Below, one piece after another: positions 58,196 through 64,000 of a stretch of DNA of 64,000 bases. The stretch's first letter is position 1; every line of letters begins with the position of its first letter. The translations under genes and the position numbers were made by a program. Location: NCBI GenBank assembly GCA_011032825.1, contig JAADJZ010000007.1:868001-932000 (forward strand). Direction: 5' to 3'. The stretch comes from Massariosphaeria phaeospora (taxonomy: Eukaryota > Ascomycota > Dothideomycetes > Pleosporales). The notes beneath the pieces are model-generated. The model had not been told where the DNA came from. It saw only the letters and a list, made by a program, of their open reading frames with translations, and did not search any database.

Positions 58196-59353
58196 GATGT
58201 AATGGAAAATGCTGTTGAACAGATGCAGAGGCCCAGAAATGCTAGCAATGCAAGTGTTGACGGACGGTGGATGGGACGAGAAGACGCACAACGGGGAGAC
58301 ACCAGCAAGCGGCGAAGGCGAGGCTGGGGGGTATTAAACAATTAATTAAGCGGTGCAACGGCGCCCTGGCCGCGGCAAGGAACAACAAGGAAGTTGCACC
58401 CACGGCCCATCGCTCGCTCTTGGCTGTTCCTGGCGATCTTAGCCCGGCCGAGCAAGCGCCGCCAGCAGAGCCGGCAGCTGCAGACGCGACGCGCAGTGAT
58501 TCTTATCAAGGAAACACGGTCTCCGGAACTAAGGCTGAGAACGATAGAATACAAATCTTGTAGAATACTGTATTGTAGTTTTGTAGAGCTATATCGCTGC
58601 GTTAGCATAATCGTTTTGGAGGCAGGCAGGTCTATCTTCTTAGTTCCGGAGATCCCGTTTCCGTAAGAGGCCGCCTTCATTCCCGCGCATACCGAGTGGA
58701 TTGCAGAGACAGGCCCCTCGTCTCTCCAGGACCGGCTGCCAAGTGCCAGCCAAAACAGCAGACTTGTCCGCTGCAGTTTCAACTTTCGCGGGCAAACATC
58801 GATTGCCGTGGTTCTTATCTCTCCGTCGCGCTTGGACGCGCCAGTGCCCATCTCCCACCAGTTCCGCCTCATGCCTGCCAGGATGATATCATCGCTCCTT
58901 CCGGGGAAACGCCCATGCCCACGATTCGTGAAGCGCACCTTGGCAGCATTTTGATAGCTGGCATGCAGCACGGGAAAAGCCAACACCGACCGTAATCAGT
59001 GCGGCCTGGCCAGTTGTTGAATGCTGGCGGGGGGCGCCCTAGCTGCTCGACGACACCAAGCCTGGCTCACCTGCACGGCCACGCAGTTGCAGAGTGGTCG
59101 CCTTTCGCGTCTCAGTCCTGGCTCGAGTACGACGAATGGAGAGTCGTGCATCTGCCCGGTGCAACGTTGCCAAAGAGCGATTCGGCACGCCCTGCAGCTC
59201 CCCGCCGCCCACTCCACGCCCGGTTTCATGACCTGGGAGCACTTGTCCGACGGCGACAACGACAACACGGCGCGCACATGCTACGTCGCTACCAACCACC
59301 ACGAGAGCCGACAGAGCCTGGCACCTGTCCTGTGCTGCCATGGTGTCTCTCTG
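58196..59353. other. Intergenic region, no gene supported
   Basis: 1158 bp between the wall-protein start and the stop of the Q-rich gene, both on minus. Many overlapping open stretches occur, none with a domain. A run TATTAAACAATTAATTAAG lies at about 58331-58350, 140 bp upstream of the wall-protein ATG, and could serve as its TATA-type region. Confidence 0.45.
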
Positions 59354-61703
59354 TCATACAAAGCTCCCGTAGTTGGGCTTATACGTGTTGCCCGCCGCAG
59401 ACGATACGCCCATTGCCCCTTGGACCATGGTGTGGTTCATCCGGTCGGTGGCCTGCTGCTGCATCTTGAGGCTTTGTAGCTTGAGCGCCATCTCCTCCGA
59501 CGACAGTCCTGCACTCGGCTGTGATGGCGCTGCATTTCCTGCGCCTCCTGCCGGTACGCCTATCTGCGCGCCTGCTCCAGCCTGCATCGCGGCCGCCACC
59601 TCCTGGCACACTCGCGAAACAGCACTGGTGCAAATCGCAGCTGCTCGAGACCTGAGCCAAGGCACTTCGTCCGTGTCACGCTTCTGCACATCGGGCTGGT
59701 TGAGAACTCCGGGCCTGTACGTATCGCCACACAAACCCTGCAGTATCTTGTGGAGGTTCTCCGGTTCGTGGAGCATTTCAAGGAAGAACGACTTGTACCA
59801 GCCAGCCCGGTTCAATGCCGGCATGTACACCGGATACGCTCTATTTGCACTTGGAGGTTCCGTGGCGATTTTGATCTCTTGCGAATGCGACTGCTGCTGG
59901 AAATTCCACAGCGGCATCAGAGATGCTTGGCAAGGCACCATCACATGGGGGATGCCCTCTAGAGCCCAGAGCCTCCCAAACGCACTATAAGTGTCGTACT
60001 CGAACAGTTCTACAGCCCGTTAGCTTCTGTAAGCTTGTGGACCATGTGTAGCCCGAGTACTTACGGATAGCCTCCTCATCAAGGTCCTGCACCTTCCAAC
60101 TCCCTAGTACTTTACTAGCTTCCAGCATTCCTGTATTCTGGGGTTCAAATCTGCGATCAAGCGCGTCAAAGACGAGATCAGCTAACATATAGAATTCTCG
60201 AGTCGGTGCCTCTGTCGTTGCATCTGCAAACCTCCACGGGTCAGCCAGGGGTAAGCTGATCATACTGACAGCCCGACGGGGAATAGTGTATCCAGGTCTG
60301 GGTGACTGACTCTGACTTGTTGTCGCAGGCTGGTACGGCTGATACTGCACGGGGGAGTTGGAAGGGGGCCTTTGCGGCTTTGACGATTCTACCAAGGCCA
60401 TGTTGCCTAGTTCACCGGGTAACTCCGCAACGAACTTGTTCGGTGCAGACTGCAGAGGGGGTTCTTGGGGTACTGGTGTCTGTGGCTGAGACTGCGGTAT
60501 GGGCTTGGGGGGGTGTGCGCCCGCTGCACCTTGGTGTTGGCCATTACCTGTCGACTGCGGTGGCGGTGAATTGGTTGAAAGGGGCACTTGGCTGGCATAT
60601 TCTACACGGGGGCTCGTGGGCGACATTTGCGTCCACTGCTGTTGGGCTGGCTGCTGGGCCGGCTGCACGGGCGCCACGTTGTGTGGCGCAGGGGGAGCCG
60701 GACGACTGTACGGTTGTGGCTGTTGTGGACCAGGTGACGTCTGGGTGACCGGCTTGACATGGCCAGAACCAGGAGTAGGTGGGACCCATTGCTGTTGTTG
60801 GTGTGGCTGTTCGGTCTGCGGGGGGAACTGTGGAGATGTAGGGTTCATACTCTGCGCTGGAGAATGTGAGCCTCCAACAACACCTGTTTGCTGACCACCC
60901 CACTGTCCAGGCTGAGGCTGGCTAGGTTGGCCTGGTGGGTATTGGGCCTGCGAGTGTCCCTGACTGAAATGGCCTTGGCTGGGTTGGCCTTGAGGGGTGT
61001 TCTGACTAAAATGACCTTGTTGAGGCTGACCCTGTGCCGGCCGGCCTTGTTGTTGTGTCCCACCTTGTGTGTATTGACTCGTAGCATAGCCTGGCGCATT
61101 CGGCGGCTGCTGGGGCACCTGGGGGGCCTGGGGAACTTGCTGAGGAAAGTAGTTGTTTTGTCCTGAGTGACCCGATGCTGGAGTGGCATAGTTCGATGGC
61201 GGGACCGGAGACTGCTGAGTCGCAGGATACGCATTTGGTGGTTGTGGCTGCTGTGGCTGCTGTGGCTGCTGTGGATATTGTTGTTGTTGTTGTTGCTGTT
61301 GCCATGGCTGCTGCTGCGGCTGGGGGCTGAACTGCTGGGCCTGGTTCTGGTATGTATGACTCGGGCTCTGCTGCTGCTGCTGCTGCTGCTGATGCTCTTG
61401 ATAATTGTTGTAGTTCTCTAGATGTTGCGGAGCCGCCGGAGCCGCCGGCGCGGACTGTTTGGACCCCAGTTTCGAGCTTATCGTCTTGCTGAGCTTGTTC
61501 AACATCGGCTTCCCCGTCGTGACGGCCTGGTTGAACATCTGCCCTAATGCTGCCGTGCCCTTTTGAGGCTGTTGACCGTGGCCCTGGCCGTGACCGTGGC
61601 CGTGACCTTGTGCCGAGGCTTGCCCATGCTGTGCGCCGTATTGCGTCTGGCTAGTAGGTGGGGTATAGGTGCCCGGCGGGGGAGCGGAAGGGTATTGCGA
61701 CAT
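59354..61703 (-). CDS. Q/P-rich protein with conserved C-terminal domain, function unknown
   Basis: Exons on minus: 61703-60065 and 60009-59354, 764 residues; intron of 55 bp (GTAAGT...CTGTAG) joining EEAI to QLFEYDTY. Residues 1-470 are low-complexity Gln/Pro/Gly-rich with a pure Gln run near 105-112. A small conserved patch near 45-75 (MFNQAVTTGKPMLNKLSKTI) interrupts it. Residues about 490-700 look folded: DPWRFADATTEAPTREFYMLADLVFDALDRRFEP, then WALEGIPHVMVPCQ and LNRAGWYKSFFLEMLHEPENL. A Gln/Met-rich helix follows (MALKLQSLKMQQQATDRM). I do not recognise a named family. The architecture suggests a scaffold or regulator that could enter condensates, but that is inference. Confidence 0.85.
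61366..61390. repeat. (CTG)n microsatellite inside the Q-rich gene
   Basis: Eight or so CTG units on plus encode the Gln run of the Q-rich protein on minus. A related TTG run lies at about 61279-61297. Confidence 0.8.
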
Positions 61704-62084
61704 AGTGGACGGTTCGGTCTATCAACGTAAGAGAGAAGTAAGATTGAGAAATGCTTGAAATGCACGCCCCGCACAAGCAGGTATTCGGTGGAGCAAGGCG
61801 GTCGACATTTCGCCCGTCGGCTTTCCCATATTCAGATCAGCCGCGCCGAATACGAAGCTTGGCATTGTGGCTTACAGTCGATCGATGGGAGCTTGTGGAG
61901 CGAATGTCAGGCTTCAAATCGAAGATGGCGTACCAATGTACAAAATGAAGGGATGAACTAGCCCGGCGGCCGAAGCTACCTTGGCGGTGCGCCGTACTGC
62001 AAGGCAACAACCTGTTGAGAAGACGTTCAGACGGAGAGTTTTCTAGTTTCACTCATCAGTCAACCCACTGCCATTGCCAGAACC
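61704..62084. promoter_or_regulatory. Divergent promoter region
   Basis: 381 bp between the start of the Q-rich gene (minus) and the next gene (plus). No named site is recognised. Confidence 0.4.
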
Positions 62085-63382
62085 ATGGCATCCATCAGAA
62101 CTGAGATCAAATACTTCCTCTATTGTCATCCTCTTGTCAAGAAATGCCTGAGAGTCTTATGTATCGCTGTTTGTCCCTGCTCGATATGCCGTCTTGTCCA
62201 TTTCGGACGCCGAAAATGTGTTCCCGGACCCGACCGCTACAAACGCGCCCGGATGAGCGAGGTCAGGTTCGAACACAAGTTACAATCCATCAGTAAACGA
62301 AAAAGCAGTCTCTCCATGAGCGCAAAGTCCACGAGTCTCTATACGAGGCTGTTCAAGCCGAAGCCGAGTTACCAGCCGCAGTCTGCGTTCTTCGTCAAGC
62401 TCCCGCTAGAAATCCGAACAATAATTCTTGAGCTAGTTCTAGACACCGGTCCTCTACATATTGCTATACAGCCTCGTGGACGGCAGGGCAATAAGTTCCT
62501 AGACTTATGCTCCTTTCCCTGCGTCATTACGGATCATGCGATTCCAGAGCATCGGTGTCGCCACGGTATACCTAGTCGGTACCCTAAAGGCGTCACAATA
62601 CACCGCACTATGTCGGTCTCTGTCCTGAGCACCTGCCGGCTCATGTAAGTGCAAAGCTTCAACGGTTTCCTCTACGGTCGATCTCCATACCGTAACAAAG
62701 TGCAGCTTTCGACTGTACTCTATACTGTCCAAACATTTTAGCTTCCTGGCACGCGGCATACCAATTGATATCGTGGCGCGATGCTTATTTTTACAGGTAC
62801 TCTGAAGCTACCCCTATACTCTACAACACAAAAGAATTCATCTTTGCTAGCGCTCCCACTTTCGCCGTGTTCACCGCATTGACCCCTACTCCAAACCTAG
62901 AACACATCCGCCACATCAAATTCGACGGCATTTTGGAGCATGATTTCCCAATAGATGAATGGTATCGCCTACAAGCAAAAAACAACAGCGATTTCCCAAC
63001 TACTGTCGCTAGTGGGGTTCGCTCCATGGTAGGCCTCCAGTCTATCTCAGTGACTTTCAAGGCTCCCGAAGACAGTCCCCGAAGCGCGGAAGTTGCGGAA
63101 CGAGAATTTGAAAAAGTGCTCGAAGCTATGCCAAGGAGCTGCCGGCTTTATCTCTTTGTGGAAGTAATGGAACTTGGGTGGGAGATATTAAAGATCACGA
63201 AGGATGATGGGTCTAGAAAAAGGATTGGACTAGGGAGGTTACCGTTGGTAGGAACTCATCTTCTACCACAGGATCCAGAGAACTCAAGCACAGGAGGGTT
63301 GCCATGGGGCTCACTGCTCCAGACATCTGAGGACAGGGACATCGAGATGTGTTGGGCGTGTTCGGAACTCGCAGCTTGGTGA
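62085..63382 (+). CDS. 2EXR/DUF7730-type protein, second member
   Basis: Exons 62085-62644 and 62797-63382, 381 residues; intron of 152 bp (GTAAGT...TTACAG), again splitting an ATG codon in the same place as in the gene at 48600-49445 (CRLM-YSEATPILYN). The domain start is AFFVKLPLEIRTIILELVLD (about 100-120). The N-terminus has a Cys-rich hydrophobic patch (YFLYCHPLVKKCLRVLCIAV) that might associate with a membrane, and a basic segment. The C-terminal half follows the family pattern (PNLEHIRHIKF). The function is unknown. The shared intron position supports common ancestry with the other member. Confidence 0.8.
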
Positions 63383-63656
63383 TACGTTTCCTATTTATAT
63401 GGTCCAAGGCTTCTCAATGATCTCTAGACCACCTCTCACTAGGTGAGTTAACTTCTAGAAGCAATTAGGGTAGTTACCGAAGTACCGCTTTTTCTGTAAG
63501 TCGTGAGCTCGGAGTTGTTCGTACGTGATTTCAGTCCGCAGGACCCAGGTGAGGTGCCAAGGTCTGCCAAGCATTTGCACAGCCCACAACATCCCATGCT
63601 CACCTCAAACCCGAACCCACAGTCAACCCTTAGCGCAGTCAATCCTCAGCAACAAC

Positions 63657-64000
63657 ATGAGCAGCGCCGACCACCTAGTCGTTATTGACAGCGACGATGC
63701 ACAAACCTTCCCACATTTCCTTGCCCGATATGTGAACCGTTCCGCCGACGTCGCAGCCCTCATCGACTCGATCGACTCCAGCCAGCAGCGTTCCTCACCC
63801 ACGTCGCGCCTGCCACACCTGCCAGCAGAGATCGTGCTGAATATACTAGAACACCTACCAGTCGACTATGTCTTGGATTGGAGACTGGTGTGTCGTGGTT
63901 TTCGGGATGCTATTGATGGGAGGGTGCTATATGGTTATCTGAGAAGAGCAGAATTGATTGGATATACTGGACCCAAAACACAGAGGCATATGCACTCCCT
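63657..64000 (+). CDS. F-box protein, N-terminal part, runs off the window
   Basis: The open frame runs from the Met at 63657 to the window edge, 114 residues so far. Residues about 52-92 are a clear F-box (LPHLPAEIVLNILEHLPVDY, then VLDWRLVCRGFRDAID). The N-terminus (MSSADHLVVIDSDDAQ) is acidic. The 3' part is not visible, so neither introns nor the substrate-binding region can be judged. Confidence 0.8.
   Translation, partial: MSSADHLVVIDSDDAQTFPHFLARYVNRSADVAALIDSIDSSQQRSSPTSRLPHLPAEIVLNILEHLPVDYVLDWRLVCRGFRDAIDGRVLYGYLRRAELIGYTGPKTQRHMHS

Overview
The window comes from a filamentous ascomycete, most likely a dothideomycete. Its genes carry short GT-AG introns (about 47-150 bp). The proteins are typical of Pezizomycotina: Pex4, Rrp46, aprataxin/Hnt3, a DUF1264 protein, 2EXR/F-box-type proteins and a PIR-like wall protein. 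A block of repeats looks RIP-mutated (C-to-T transitions, TAG/TAA stops in place of Trp and Gln codons). Identifications rest on reading translations by eye; no search was run. Splice sites were chosen so that frame, consensus and family pattern agree. RNA evidence was not available. The window divides into two compartments. (1) Bases 1 to about 29,050 are an AT-rich island of dead, nested transposons. Family A is a Ty3/Gypsy chromovirus present as an inverted, head-to-head pair: a minus copy at 1-5086, cut by the window edge, and a plus copy at 8359-22113. Between them lies the pol half of a second Gypsy element, C (5087-8358). A third Gypsy element, B (9491-16664), sits inside the plus copy of A and is flanked by a 5-bp TTAAC duplication; the minus copy of A preserves the empty site. 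To the right are a Gypsy gag-protease relic on minus (22119-24060), a divergent family-A-like LTR (24954-25382) and two decayed Fot1/pogo DDE transposases on minus (25459-28590). The edge of the island holds small repeats and two hairpin-forming units. (2) From about 29,460 on the base composition is ordinary and genes are dense apart from two poor stretches (31481-32521 and 33047-36160). In order: rrp46 (-), pex4 (+), a probable membrane protein (-), a DUF1264 protein (-), a DExH-box RNA helicase of the YLR419W/DHX57 type (-) with a GC-AG intron, aprataxin/hnt3 (+), a TRAP-alpha/Irc22-like ER protein (-), a CCCH zinc-finger protein (+), a small membrane protein (+), a 2EXR-type protein (-), a broken gene of a fungus-specific C-terminal-membrane family (+), an F-box protein (+), a GH78 alpha-L-rhamnosidase (+), a PIR-like wall protein (-), a Q-rich protein (-), a second 2EXR-type protein (+) and the start of another F-box gene (+). 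The genes do not form a pathway. They are mostly housekeeping functions (RNA decay, peroxisome import, DNA repair, ER membrane) with lineage-specific F-box/2EXR genes towards the right. I see no CRISPR array, rRNA or convincing tRNA, and no complete new system. The most unusual signals are the hairpin pair at the island edge, the pyrimidine-C depletion inside the island, and the lightly mutated pseudogene at 49.9-51.3 kb.
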